DNA of 64,000 nt from positions 3,038,001 to 3,102,000 of the forward strand of contig NZ_CP133656.1 in NCBI RefSeq assembly GCF_036885195.1. Reading direction: 5' to 3'. The stretch's first letter is position 1. The number at the start of each line of letters is the position of its first letter. The position numbers were made by a program, and so were the translations under genes. Source of the stretch: Pectobacterium cacticida (GTDB taxonomy: Bacteria; Pseudomonadota; Gammaproteobacteria; Enterobacterales; Enterobacteriaceae). The notes below the pieces were generated by a model that did not search any database, had not been told where the DNA came from, and saw only the letters and a list, made by a program, of their open reading frames with translations. Positions 50,261-59,735 of this stretch are shown here, piece after piece.

Positions 50261-51181
50261 ATGTCCGAGATGATTAACTTAGTTAAAGCACTTGCGGTGC
50301 AGGAGGGATACAACCTTACTGCGTTGCCTGATGTGCGCATTTTGCGATCCGATCGTCCCCTTGCCAAAACGCCTGTGCTTTATGATCCAGGGATTGTAAT
50401 TGTCTGTCAGGGCAGCAAACGTGGCTATTTTGGTCAGCAGACCTATTTATATGATGAACAGCACTACCTGGCGGTCTCGGTGCCGGTGCCGTTTGTGATG
50501 GAAACCGATGCGTCCGCAGAACATCCGTTGCTGGCGATTTATATGCATCTGGATTTTCAGTTGGCCGCTGAACTGATGTTGCAGATTGAACAGCACGGCA
50601 ACCGACATCCTCCTGCCGCGCCGCAAAGTATGATGTCGAGCCCAATGGACGACGCGATAAAAACGACCGTACTACGCTTGCTCGAAGTCCTGAATAATCC
50701 GCTTGAAGCGGCGATCCTCGGTCCTGCGCGGGTGCGTGAGCTTTATTTCCGCGTATTAACGGGCGCACAGGGCAATGCAATGCGCGCCGCGCTGACCTTG
50801 CGGGGGCAGTTTGGCAAAATCGGCAAAGTGCTACAGCGCATCCATGCCACTTACGCTGAGCCGTTAACGCTGAAGCAACTTGCGATGGAATCCGGAATGA
50901 GTGTGCCGACGTTTCACAGCCATTTTAAGGCGATAACCCAGATGCCGCCGATGCAATATGTCAAATCGGTACGTCTGCACCAGGCGCGGATGCTGATGGT
51001 GCGTCAGCAGACCACTGCCGCCGCCGCGAGTTATGCCGTCGGCTATGAAAGTCCGTCGCAATTTAATCGCGAGTTCAAACGCCTGTTTGGTTTGCCACCC
51101 GCAGAGGAGGTGAAACGAATGCAGCGTGACTTCGCCGTTCCGCCTGCGCAGCAAGCGTCGCTATTTGTTTCATCACATTGA
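50261..51181 (+). CDS. AraC-family transcriptional regulator
   Basis: Regulator with an N-terminal AraC_N (cupin-like) domain (about 20-150, DPGIVIVCQGSKRGYFGQQT, VSVPVPFVMETDASAEHP) and C-terminal tandem HTH (about 195-290: LKQLAMESGMSVPTFHSHFK and ASYAVGYESPSQFNREFKRL). 306 residues from the ATG at 50261, which has GAGG seven bases upstream; the GTG at 50258 is the alternative. Divergent from the SDR gene, which is the probable target. The effector is unknown. Confidence 0.9.
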   Translation: MSEMINLVKALAVQEGYNLTALPDVRILRSDRPLAKTPVLYDPGIVIVCQGSKRGYFGQQTYLYDEQHYLAVSVPVPFVMETDASAEHPLLAIYMHLDFQLAAELMLQIEQHGNRHPPAAPQSMMSSPMDDAIKTTVLRLLEVLNNPLEAAILGPARVRELYFRVLTGAQGNAMRAALTLRGQFGKIGKVLQRIHATYAEPLTLKQLAMESGMSVPTFHSHFKAITQMPPMQYVKSVRLHQARMLMVRQQTTAAAASYAVGYESPSQFNREFKRLFGLPPAEEVKRMQRDFAVPPAQQASLFVSSH

Positions 51182-51301
51182 TGTACAGAAACTGGGTAGC
51201 AAAATTTCTCAAGCAGCCGGCTAACTCATCACAAAGCAACAAAAAACCGGCTAAATTTGCGCAGTAGCATCTATTCCTTGCGATGCACACGCAATCCCCC
51301 C

Positions 51302-51757
51302 TCAGCGCGTCAACAGCATATCAATATGCGGAATGCCATCTTCGTCGTATTCCTCGCCGGTCGCCACAAAATCGAACGCGCCATAGAACGCCTGTAAATG
51401 CGCCTGAGCCGACAAAAAACGCGGCTTTTGCGGCCAGTGGCGGGCGCAGGCGATGAGCGCGTGTTCCATCAGGTGATGCCCCAGATGTTGCCCTCTGACA
51501 GGAGGCGCAACGATCACGCGGCCAATCGTTACGACATCATGGTGCGGGCGAGGCGCGAGTAGGCGGGCGTACGCGACCAGTTTGCCATCCTGATAGGCAG
51601 CAATATGGCGATTACCCTCCACCAAATCACGGCCATCAATATCCAGATAAGGGCACTTTTGCTCAACCACAAAGACCTGAGCGCGTAGCGACAATATGTC
51701 ATGCAGTGAATACACATTAAGATCTGCCACATCCCAGTCATGCCATATCAGACTCAT
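51302..51757 (-). CDS. elaA: GNAT-family N-acetyltransferase, ElaA-like
   Basis: ElaA-type GNAT acetyltransferase; its substrate is unknown. The 151-residue product carries LRAQVFVVEQKCPYLDIDGRDL (about 20-41), AYARLL, IGRVIVAPPVRGQHLGHHLM (the acetyl-CoA loop, about 75-95), AQAHLQAFYGAFDFV and the C-terminal EYDEDGIPHIDML, matching E. coli ElaA (153). The start is ambiguous between ATG codons at 51760 and 51757 because GGGGA lies only a few bases upstream. Same strand as lplT but separated by about 20 bases. Confidence 0.85.
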   Translation of the reverse strand: MSLIWHDWDVADLNVYSLHDILSLRAQVFVVEQKCPYLDIDGRDLVEGNRHIAAYQDGKLVAYARLLAPRPHHDVVTIGRVIVAPPVRGQHLGHHLMEHALIACARHWPQKPRFLSAQAHLQAFYGAFDFVATGEEYDEDGIPHIDMLLTR

Positions 51758-51777
51758 CATTCCCCAGCCCTATTCGT

Positions 51778-53001
51778 TTATACTTTTCCCGTCGCATTGG
51801 CGCGGCGCTGAGTCCAAAGCAGCCAACCCCACAGTAGCGCAATCGCCAACGCAAACAACGCGCCAAAACCGATACCAATGCCGATCACCGAGACGCCCAG
51901 CTTCACGACCAGAGAATACAGCCCCAGCATTAACAGCATCGCGCCGTTCTCGCCCAGATTCTGCACCGCAATCGCATTCCCGGCACCGACACTGGCTTTC
52001 CCGCGTTCCTGTAACAGCGCATTCAGCGGAACGATGAAAAAACCGCCGAGGGCACCAAGCAGAACCAGCAGACAATAGGCGCCGATCAGATTATGTTGAA
52101 GCGTGAAAATCACCACCACCACACCGATCAAAAAACCGGCGGGCAAACAACGCCGCACGCTATCGAGCGTCACCAGCCGCCCGGCGGCACCCGCGCCCAC
52201 TACGATGCCCACGGCCACCATCGCGTTAAGCAATGTCGGCGTCGCATTGTCCGTAATCCCCAGCGCCTGCGGCACCCACAGCACCAGTAGAAAACGCAGC
52301 GTCACGCCCGCGCCCCAGAACAGGCTGGTGCCAACCAGCGAGAGTCGGGCATCGCCATCGCGCCATAGCACCCGACAGGCGGAAAAGAAGCTGCCCGCCA
52401 TCAGCGCCGGATGCCACGGCTGCCCCGGACGTGCCGCGCTCAGGCGCGGGATTAGCAGGTTCGCCCCCAGCGCGATGCCGTAAGCCACCGCGCAAACCAA
52501 CAGCGCCCCATAGATGTTCCAGTCTGCCAGTACGCCACCCGCGACTGAACCGGTCAGAATGGCGGCGATGGTCGATGCCTCCATCAGTCCATTGGCTTTG
52601 ACAAGTTGATCGCCGCGGGTAATCTCCCCCAAAATGCCGTACTTGGCGGGAGAATAGGCTGCGGCGCCCATTCCTACCAGCGTGTACCCCATAAACGGAT
52701 TTCCGCCCAGGCAAATCACTAGCGCCCCCGCGAGTTTCAACGTATTGGCGAACATCATCACCCGCCCTTTGGCGAAGCTATCCGCAATTTGCCCGACAAA
52801 CGGCGCCAGAATGATATATGCCGCCACGAACCCCATCTGTAAAACGGGTTGGCTCCAGTCGGGATACACCAGTTGTTTGATGAGCGCTAACGTGGCAAAC
52901 AGCAGCGCATTATCGCCAAACGCGGAGAAGAACTGCGCGATGATGACCGCGCTCATACTGCGCGAGAGCAACGGCGTGGTAGGTTCGGTCTGTGAGGTCA
53001 T
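51778..53001 (-). CDS. lplT: Lysophospholipid transporter LplT
   Basis: Inner-membrane MFS protein that flips lysophospholipids inward for reacylation by Aas. The 407-residue product has about 12 membrane segments and the conserved AQFFSAFGDNALLFATLAL (about 21-39), GYTLVGMGAAAYSPAKYGIL, KANGLMEASTIAAILTGSVA and ERGKASVGAGNAIAVQNLGE. E. coli LplT has 397. The start overlaps the aas stop by ATGA, so the two are translationally coupled. Confidence 0.96.
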   Translation of the reverse strand: MTSQTEPTTPLLSRSMSAVIIAQFFSAFGDNALLFATLALIKQLVYPDWSQPVLQMGFVAAYIILAPFVGQIADSFAKGRVMMFANTLKLAGALVICLGGNPFMGYTLVGMGAAAYSPAKYGILGEITRGDQLVKANGLMEASTIAAILTGSVAGGVLADWNIYGALLVCAVAYGIALGANLLIPRLSAARPGQPWHPALMAGSFFSACRVLWRDGDARLSLVGTSLFWGAGVTLRFLLVLWVPQALGITDNATPTLLNAMVAVGIVVGAGAAGRLVTLDSVRRCLPAGFLIGVVVVIFTLQHNLIGAYCLLVLLGALGGFFIVPLNALLQERGKASVGAGNAIAVQNLGENGAMLLMLGLYSLVVKLGVSVIGIGIGFGALFALAIALLWGWLLWTQRRANATGKV

Positions 53002-55169
53002 GCGCTCGGCTCCGATACGTGGGCGGTAGGCTGCTCCGCCATCTGGCGCAGCGTAACAAAGTCAGGCTTGCCGCTGCCGAGTAACGGTAAGGCTTTCACA
53101 TGGCGAATATCACGCGGCACCGCCAGTTCCGGCATGCCGCTCCGCCTGGCCTCAGCCAGCAACTTATCGCGGGTTAGCTGGCCGTCGGTGGTAAACAGCA
53201 CTAAGGCTTCGCCCTTGCTGGCATCGCTTTTGGCGCTGGAGGCGTGCTGCGCCTGCGGCGAAACCTTCACCGCCAACTGTTCCACCGTTTCGAGCGAAAC
53301 CATCTCCCCAGCCAGCTTGGCAAAACGTTTAACGCGGCCAATGATGGTACAAAACCCGTTGTCATCCAGTTCGACAATGTCGCCGGTGTCATACCAACCG
53401 GGTTGTAATTCCCCCTGCGCGTTTTCTGCCGCTGGCGCTTCCAGCACGCCGGGGTTTTCTACCCGCAAGTAGCCTTTCATGATATTCGGCCCACGCAGTT
53501 GCAGGCGTCCCCCGTGCGTAATGCCCGGCACGGCGATCAGCCGCGATTCTATTTCCGGCAACAACTGACCGACCGAATGGATTTTCGTCGCCATCGGCAC
53601 GTTGATCGCCACCACGGGGGCACACTCGGTCACGCCATAGCCTTCGAGGATACGAATGCCAAATTTATCCTGCCAGATCTGACGCGTCGCCTCAGACAGT
53701 TTCTCCGCCCCGGCCACCACATAGCGCAATCGAGCGAAATCATACGGGTGCGCAAAGCGCGCGTAGTTGCCTAAAAACGTCGAGGTGCCAAACAGCACGG
53801 TGCAGTTTTGGTCGTAAACCAACTCCGGCACGATGCGATAATGTAGCGGACTGGGGTAAAGGAATACACGAGCGCCGGTCATCAGTGGCGTGATCAGCCC
53901 AACCGTCAGACCGAAGGCATGAAACAAGGGTAGCGCGGACATAAAACGATCGCGCGGCGTAAAATCCGCTACGGTGCGAATTTGCTCGACATTCGCCAGC
54001 AGGCTGTCATGGGAATGCACCACGCCTTTCGGATGCCCCTCAGAACCGGAGGTAAAGAGGATGATAGCGGCATCATCAGGCTTCTGCGGCAGCATCGCGC
54101 GGGCTGGAAACAGGAGATGAAACAGGATCCACAGCTTATCCGCCAGCGTCACGGTATCTTTCAGATCTTCGAGATAGACCCAGTTAGCCTCGCTCACCTG
54201 TTTTGGCAAATCGGTCAATTTACCCTTTTCAAGGAACTGACGGGATGTCACGATCGTTTTAATCCCTGCCGCTTTCATTGCGCTTTGTAAGCCTTTCGCG
54301 CCTGCGGTGTAGTTCAGCATGGCGGGAACGCGGTTACGCAGCGAGGCGCCCAGAATGGACGCCGCGGTAATCGTAGCATTGGGCAAAAGCATGCCGACAT
54401 GTTCATCGGCACGGGTAAAACGCTGCAAAATGCGCGACACGCCGAGCGATTTTTTCAATAAGCCTTGATAGCTGTCTTCGTTGAATGAAACATCGGCAAT
54501 GCTGGCAGAATGCCGCCCGTAGCGGGCTCTCGCCGCCAGAAATGCCTGATACAACGTATGTGACGGACGGGTATCCATCCGCGCCTTCATCATTATCTGG
54601 CGTAACCGCTCGCCGGCCAGCTCCCGCCGCGCTCTGGCGCTGTCGGCTTGTGGCATCGGCAACGTCGTCGGGGGCAAAAAAGCGATGGATATCGGGGGAA
54701 AACAGCGACGTTTAACGATGCCCGCCAGCCGACCAAATAGCGTAAATTCCGCGCCGTCAATGCGCACCGGGATAATCGTCGCCCCGGATTTCGCCGCGAC
54801 AAACGCCGCGCCGCTGTAAATCTTCATCAGCGATCCGGTGACGCTGATACGCCCTTCCGGAAACACCACGACAGGCTGACCCCGCTCGATCATTTTAATC
54901 AACGCTTTAATCGCCAAAGGCTTGGTGGGATCCAACGGTACAAAATCGATATAGGGTTTCAACCAGCGCATAAACCAGCGATCGGAAATGGACGAGTACA
55001 CGGCGAACACCGGTTTTATCGGCAAGAACAATGCCAGCAAGACGCCATCCAGAAAAGAAACATGGTTGGGCGTGATGAGTAATTTAGCGTGTTGAAACTG
55101 GCTTCTGTCGCCTTCAATCCGGATGCGGTACAGATGCTGGAACACCCAACGTAACAGGGTATAAATCAT
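52998..55169 (-). CDS. aas: Acyl-ACP--phospholipid O-acyltransferase / acyl-ACP synthetase Aas
   Basis: Bifunctional inner-membrane enzyme that reacylates lysophosphatidylethanolamine and ligates fatty acids to ACP. The 723-residue product has an N-terminal PlsC-type acyltransferase domain with HVSFLDG (H-x4-D motif region, about 36-42) and FPEGRISVTGSL. An AMP-forming domain follows, with ILFTSGSEGHPKGVVHSH (about 370-387), VVAGAEKLSE, LEGYGVTECAPV and WYDTGDIV. The start at 55169 follows GGGAGAAG and matches the E. coli N-terminus; the frame opens ten codons earlier. E. coli Aas has 719 residues. Confidence 0.96.
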   Translation of the reverse strand: MIYTLLRWVFQHLYRIRIEGDRSQFQHAKLLITPNHVSFLDGVLLALFLPIKPVFAVYSSISDRWFMRWLKPYIDFVPLDPTKPLAIKALIKMIERGQPVVVFPEGRISVTGSLMKIYSGAAFVAAKSGATIIPVRIDGAEFTLFGRLAGIVKRRCFPPISIAFLPPTTLPMPQADSARARRELAGERLRQIMMKARMDTRPSHTLYQAFLAARARYGRHSASIADVSFNEDSYQGLLKKSLGVSRILQRFTRADEHVGMLLPNATITAASILGASLRNRVPAMLNYTAGAKGLQSAMKAAGIKTIVTSRQFLEKGKLTDLPKQVSEANWVYLEDLKDTVTLADKLWILFHLLFPARAMLPQKPDDAAIILFTSGSEGHPKGVVHSHDSLLANVEQIRTVADFTPRDRFMSALPLFHAFGLTVGLITPLMTGARVFLYPSPLHYRIVPELVYDQNCTVLFGTSTFLGNYARFAHPYDFARLRYVVAGAEKLSEATRQIWQDKFGIRILEGYGVTECAPVVAINVPMATKIHSVGQLLPEIESRLIAVPGITHGGRLQLRGPNIMKGYLRVENPGVLEAPAAENAQGELQPGWYDTGDIVELDDNGFCTIIGRVKRFAKLAGEMVSLETVEQLAVKVSPQAQHASSAKSDASKGEALVLFTTDGQLTRDKLLAEARRSGMPELAVPRDIRHVKALPLLGSGKPDFVTLRQMAEQPTAHVSEPSA

Positions 55170-55799
55170 GTCTTCTCCCAATGACAGATAAACGAGCAAC
55201 CTGCAACGCGCAGAATGCCCTAGCGATACGCCAAAATACTATATACACATCAGACTTCAAGTGACCATAAAACAGCATAGCGTAAAGCATCACTTCGGCA
55301 CCATCACCAGCATAACCGTCGGAGGAGAAAACAGATGAACGCGGAAAATTGGCAAAAAAAAACCTACGCATCCGCGTAGGTTGGTGTAATCAAATGGTTT
55401 CAATGCACAGAGCACATCGATACATCACCAATCAATACCTCTGGGACTACCTACTCTAGAGATCGCCACTTATCTTCTCCAGCGATGAATCGAAAGAGTT
55501 ATGCTATAAATGCAACTAACTGTAAATTTCTAGTTGATCCTGTAAGTTGAACGCCTCATTAAGATTATTTCACCGCATCATTATCGTGATTTCCCCTTAA
55601 ATATTCTTTTTCACTCCATTCCCTGTTTTTCGCCTTTTCATGGGTCGATCACATATCCTGACTTTTTATGGGGAAATAACGTCTGGAACACAGCGCATTT
55701 CGCCTACTTCTTCAACAGAATCAACTAGGGGGTAAAGCGTAGGATCGCAGAGTCTGCATTGGGCAGACGCTGAATTTAACCAGGTGTGTGTAACGAATA
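55170..55799. other. aas-chemoreceptor intergenic region
   Basis: About 630 bases containing the Omr-type sRNA (55354-55445). Upstream of its start, the minus strand has TAGAGT near -10 and, at 55528-55503, an AT-rich tract AATTTACAGTTAGTTGCATT that resembles an OmpR box at about -60 to -80. The remainder, toward the chemoreceptor gene, has no gene and no sigma-28 consensus that I can see. Confidence 0.45.
55354..55445 (-). ncRNA. omrA: OmrA/OmrB-type small regulatory RNA
   Basis: On the minus strand the 5' end reads CCCAGAGGTATTGATTGGTG, the conserved seed of the enterobacterial Hfq-dependent sRNAs OmrA and OmrB. The 3' end is a strong intrinsic terminator: stem AACCTACGC / GCGTAGGTT with loop GGAT, followed by nine Ts. 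Total length about 92 bases (E. coli about 82-88). It lies upstream of aas, the position of omrA/omrB between aas and galR in E. coli. In E. coli these RNAs are induced by EnvZ-OmpR and repress outer-membrane and curli-regulator mRNAs. Only one copy is seen, so A versus B cannot be decided. Confidence 0.92.
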
Positions 55800-57455
55800 A
55801 TGAAGAACTACAAAATAGGTACCCGGCTGGCCGGCGGCTTTGGTCTGCTTATTCTGCTTTCGTTGGTCATGCTGACCAACGGGATTTATCAACTTAACCA
55901 GGTAGCCAGCAACACACAACAGATGATGCAAGAGCCGCTACGTAAAGAGCGGTTGGCGACGGACTGGCACGCGGCACTCGTCGCTGGCGTCCAACGCAGT
56001 ATGGCGGTAGCACGCAGCCAAGATGATTCTCTGGTGGAGCTTTTCGCGGCGGAAAATGCCCGCGCCAGTAAAGAGAGCGGTAAGCGGCAGCAGGATTTTG
56101 CTAACCTGATCTCGACGCCGGAAGAAAAAACCCTATTCGACAAGGTGGGCGAATACCGTCAGGCCTACCTTAATAAGCGCGATACGATAGTTAAGGAAAA
56201 AGGCGCCGGTAATTTTGATCTCGCCAGAACGCTTTTCGATAACGAATTTGTTCCGGCAGCAAACGGCTATCTGGCCAGTGTGGAGGCATTGCGCAACCAT
56301 CAACGCGCCAGTATCGACCAGATGGGACAAGATATTAACGCTGGCGCGCACCGGGGCGATCTTATCCTCGCGGTAACGGGGGCATTGAGCGCAGTCATCG
56401 GCCTGCTGATCGCCTGGGCGCTCACCCGCAGTATTGTGCAACCATTAGCACGCGCCGTCCGAGCGACTCAAGCCGTTGCCGCAGGCAATCTGACGCACAA
56501 TGTACAACCGGAAGGCCGCGATGAAGCAGCTCAGCTATTGCACGCGTTGCAGGACATGACAGTGAGTCTGCGCACCATTGTTGGCGAGGTTCGTCAGGGA
56601 TCGGAGTCCATCGCTGGCGCCTCTTCACAACTTGCCGCAGGCAATATCGATCTCTCCAGCCGCACAGAAGAGCAAGCTAGCGCACTACAAGAAACGGCGG
56701 CTTCTATTGAACAGCTAAGTGCGACAGTCAGACAGAATGCCGATAACGCGCGTCAGGCCAACCAACTGGCATTATCAACCACGCAACAGGCGCAGTCGGG
56801 TGGGCAACTGGTGACAGAAGTGGTTGATACGATGGGGGCAATCGATGCTTCATCAAAGAAAATCGTCGATATCATCGGTGTTATCGACAGTATCGCCTTT
56901 CAAACTAACATTCTGGCGCTGAATGCCGCCGTAGAGGCCGCGCGGGCGGGGGAACAGGGACGCGGTTTCGCCGTCGTCGCCAGTGAGGTTCGTAGCCTCG
57001 CCCAGCGTAGCGCCTCTGCCGCCAAAGAGATCAAAGATCTCATCGACCATTCTGTTCAGACCGTGGAGATCGGCAATCGGCTGGTCGCACAAGCGGGGGC
57101 TTCAATACAGGATATCGTCAACGGCGTGCGCAAGGTGAGCGATTTGGTTGGTGAGATAAGCTCCGCCAGCGATGAGCAAACAATGGGTATCGAGCAGGTT
57201 AACGTTGCGGTAAACCAGATGGAAGTGACGACCCAGCAGAATGCCTCGCTGGTCAATGAAGCCTCGGCGGCGACGCAATCGCTACAGCAGCAGGCGGCAC
57301 AATTGGCCGAGACAGTTAGCCAGTTCCAGTTGGATAACCGCGATCGGAACGTCAGAACGCCCGCCGCTACGCCGCCATTGGCGCTTCAACCGGCGTTGGT
57401 CGCGCCGCACAAAAACGGTGCTCCAGCGGCTGAAGGAGAATGGACATCGTTCTGA
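55800..57455 (+). CDS. Methyl-accepting chemotaxis protein, four-helix-bundle sensor
   Basis: Tsr/Tar-type chemoreceptor of 551 residues. It has TM1 (about 10-29), a periplasmic four-helix-bundle sensor (about 33-185), TM2 (about 187-207), HAMP (about 209-262) and a kinase-control domain with the tip IDSIAFQTNILALNAAVEAA and EQGRGFAVVASEVRSLAQRS. Adaptation helices carry Gln/Glu pairs such as SRTEEQASALQETAASIEQL. After a Pro/Ala linker it ends EWTSF, which fits the xWxxF CheR/CheB-tethering pentapeptide, so it may be a high-abundance-type receptor. The ligand is unknown. It lies alone between the sRNA and nudK. Confidence 0.93.
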   Translation: MKNYKIGTRLAGGFGLLILLSLVMLTNGIYQLNQVASNTQQMMQEPLRKERLATDWHAALVAGVQRSMAVARSQDDSLVELFAAENARASKESGKRQQDFANLISTPEEKTLFDKVGEYRQAYLNKRDTIVKEKGAGNFDLARTLFDNEFVPAANGYLASVEALRNHQRASIDQMGQDINAGAHRGDLILAVTGALSAVIGLLIAWALTRSIVQPLARAVRATQAVAAGNLTHNVQPEGRDEAAQLLHALQDMTVSLRTIVGEVRQGSESIAGASSQLAAGNIDLSSRTEEQASALQETAASIEQLSATVRQNADNARQANQLALSTTQQAQSGGQLVTEVVDTMGAIDASSKKIVDIIGVIDSIAFQTNILALNAAVEAARAGEQGRGFAVVASEVRSLAQRSASAAKEIKDLIDHSVQTVEIGNRLVAQAGASIQDIVNGVRKVSDLVGEISSASDEQTMGIEQVNVAVNQMEVTTQQNASLVNEASAATQSLQQQAAQLAETVSQFQLDNRDRNVRTPAATPPLALQPALVAPHKNGAPAAEGEWTSF

Positions 57456-57614
57456 TGCCAGCATGCGCTCATCGCTTCCCGTAATCCTATTCTCAGGGGA
57501 GCAATGAGCCCGTGCCAAGCGAGACGATGCCCCTTAAAAAGGTGGCTGGCAACACGAGTTGGTTACTCGACGAACCAGCCCATCGGGGCACATTACACGA
57601 GCTAATGAGGGATC

Positions 57615-58220
57615 TTAGGGTTTACAAATATTTTTAATCACCACGTGTTGAAGCAAAATAATGGTTTTCGCATCGATAATTTGCCCATCATCAATCATCT
57701 GAAGCGCGTCCTTAAGCGGAATTTCCATAACCTTAATATCCTCGCCCTCTTCTTTAAGGCCACCACCATCATGGATTCGCATCGCGTGCGTATAAGGCGC
57801 GATAAAAAAGTGCAAGCGTTCGGTAACAGAACCCGGACTCATGAATATTTCGCCAATTTTTGTGACGTCACCGAGTTTAAAACCGGTTTCTTCTTCCGCT
57901 TCTTTTCTAATGGCTTGAATGGGATCGCGATCGTCCAGCAAACCAGCACATGCTTCAATCAACTCGTAATGATGGCCCACGAGAAACGCGGGCAGACGAA
58001 ATTGGCTGGTGAGGATAACCGTACGAGAATCAGAATTGTAGAGCAAAATGGTAGCGCCGTGCCCCCGATCATAGGCTTCGCGGATCAGGCGCTGTTCCGT
58101 GCCGTCTGAACGCATATGGGTGATGTCATACTTGGTTAACGTTCCCCAGTCATTGGCTAATACCCAACGCTTATTGACTACTGCCGTCGTGGCTAAAGGA
58201 GCATAAGTCGTCTTTTTCAT
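57615..58220 (-). CDS. nudK: Nudix hydrolase, NudK-like (GDP-mannose pyrophosphatase family)
   Basis: Nudix enzyme resembling E. coli NudK, which hydrolyses GDP-mannose and related nucleotide sugars. The 201-residue product has AYDRGHGATILLYN (about 48-61), LIEACAGLLDDRDPIQ running into the Nudix-box helix IRKEAEEETGF (about 85-112), and FMSPGSVTERLHFFIAPYT. A C-terminal segment LKDALQMIDDGQIIDAKTI matches NudK family endings. It is ten residues longer at the N-terminus than NudK. ADP-ribose pyrophosphatase activity is an alternative. The neighbours give no pathway context. Confidence 0.75.
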   Translation of the reverse strand: MKKTTYAPLATTAVVNKRWVLANDWGTLTKYDITHMRSDGTEQRLIREAYDRGHGATILLYNSDSRTVILTSQFRLPAFLVGHHYELIEACAGLLDDRDPIQAIRKEAEEETGFKLGDVTKIGEIFMSPGSVTERLHFFIAPYTHAMRIHDGGGLKEEGEDIKVMEIPLKDALQMIDDGQIIDAKTIILLQHVVIKNICKP

Positions 58221-58351
58221 AGGTGATTACCGTTTGTGATGAATCCAAATTGGGAGAGTTCTCTGGCTCTATTCTCTACCGCATTTTCAGCATCGACAAC
58301 CTTCAGGGGAAAAGCAGAATGCCTTTCCCCAACACCACCGAATTGGGTCGC

Positions 58352-59614
58352 TTAACACGCTTCCAATGCCAGCAACGCGTCCAACGTCTGGCGGCGGCGA
58401 ATCAGGCGCGGCTCGCCGTTTTCAAACAGCACTTCCGGCAGTAGTGGACGGCTATTGTAGTTCGAGGACATCGATGCGCCATACGCGCCGGTATCGTGGA
58501 AGACCAGATAGTCGCCTACCTGCGCCTCCGGCAGCGGAACGGTTTCTATGCCGCCGCCCGCCTGTTGCGTAAACACGTCACCGGATTCGCACAGCGGCCC
58601 GCCGATGACACTATCGCGCAGTGTGGCTTGGCTAATATCGCGGCCATCCCCCGGCAGCAGAGAAATGTGGTGATAGCTGCCATACATCGCCGGGCGCATC
58701 AGATCGTTAAACCCGGCATCGACCAGCACAAAGTGGCGGCTTCCCATGGATTTGACCGCCCTCACTTCCGCCACTAGCACGCCGGACTCCGCCACTAAGA
58801 AACGCCCCGGCTCGATTTCCAGCGTGACCGGATGGCCGAGATGCGCGGCAATTTTCTCACGCGCCGCATGCCACAACGCGTAGTAGTTTTCGGTATTAAT
58901 CGCTTCCTCACCGTAACGGTAGGGGATTGATAGCCCGCCGCCCGCGGAAATCGCTTCAATATCCTGACCCAGCGCAATCACCTGCTGCACCATGGCTTCG
59001 CACACCCGTTCCAAATGGGCGTAATCGACGCCGGAACCAATATGCATGTGGATACCCACCAGCTTTAAGTCATAACGCTGAATGTGTGCCAGCGCCAATG
59101 GCACATCGCCGTGCCAGATGCCATGCTTGCTGTTCTCGCCGCCGGTGTTGGTCTTCTGGCTATGACCATGACCAAAGCCCGGATTCACGCGCAGCCACAC
59201 CGGGTGCCCCGGCGACCGCTGCCCAAGCTGTTCCAGCATATCGACCGAACCGGCGTTCACCGGAATGTTCAGTTCAGCAACGCGTTGCAGCGTCGGACGA
59301 TCCAGCAGATCGGCGGTAAAGACGATCTCATGCGCGTCGGTGCCCGGCACAAAACCGGCCACCAACGCGCGCTCGATCTCACCCAGCGATACCGAATCCA
59401 CTTTCACGCCCTGCTCACGCATCAGGCGCAAAATATGCGTGTTCGAACACGCCTTCTGCGCGAAGCGAATAGTATCGAACTGACGCAGTTGCGCGATGCG
59501 CTTAATGATGGTCTGGGCGTCATAAGCCCAAACCGGGCAACCAAAACGAGAGGGCAATTCACGCAGACTTTGCGCGTTCAGAGCATGTGTTACGTCATTC
59601 AGATCGTGAGGCAT
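58352..59614 (-). CDS. lysA: Diaminopimelate decarboxylase LysA
   Basis: PLP-dependent fold-type III enzyme that decarboxylates meso-diaminopimelate to lysine. The 420-residue product has the PLP lysine in IRFAQKACSN (about 54), VNPGFGHGHSQKTNTGGENS, HMHIGSG (about 191-197), the glycine-rich AISAGGGLSIPYRYG, EPGRFLVAESGVL and the substrate-binding GPLCESGDVF (cysteine about 343) with YGASMSSNYN. E. coli LysA has 420 residues. Divergent from its activator gene lysR. Confidence 0.97.
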   Translation of the reverse strand: MPHDLNDVTHALNAQSLRELPSRFGCPVWAYDAQTIIKRIAQLRQFDTIRFAQKACSNTHILRLMREQGVKVDSVSLGEIERALVAGFVPGTDAHEIVFTADLLDRPTLQRVAELNIPVNAGSVDMLEQLGQRSPGHPVWLRVNPGFGHGHSQKTNTGGENSKHGIWHGDVPLALAHIQRYDLKLVGIHMHIGSGVDYAHLERVCEAMVQQVIALGQDIEAISAGGGLSIPYRYGEEAINTENYYALWHAAREKIAAHLGHPVTLEIEPGRFLVAESGVLVAEVRAVKSMGSRHFVLVDAGFNDLMRPAMYGSYHHISLLPGDGRDISQATLRDSVIGGPLCESGDVFTQQAGGGIETVPLPEAQVGDYLVFHDTGAYGASMSSNYNSRPLLPEVLFENGEPRLIRRRQTLDALLALEAC

Positions 59615-59735
59615 TAATCATTACCAAATACGGGTCAATTATGGTTGAGAAGCACTATAAAAATTACCATTCTGGTAAACAAATATCGTTTTTAGCGCAA
59701 TCTATTCATCTATGATATGGATAGGGGGAAAGATG

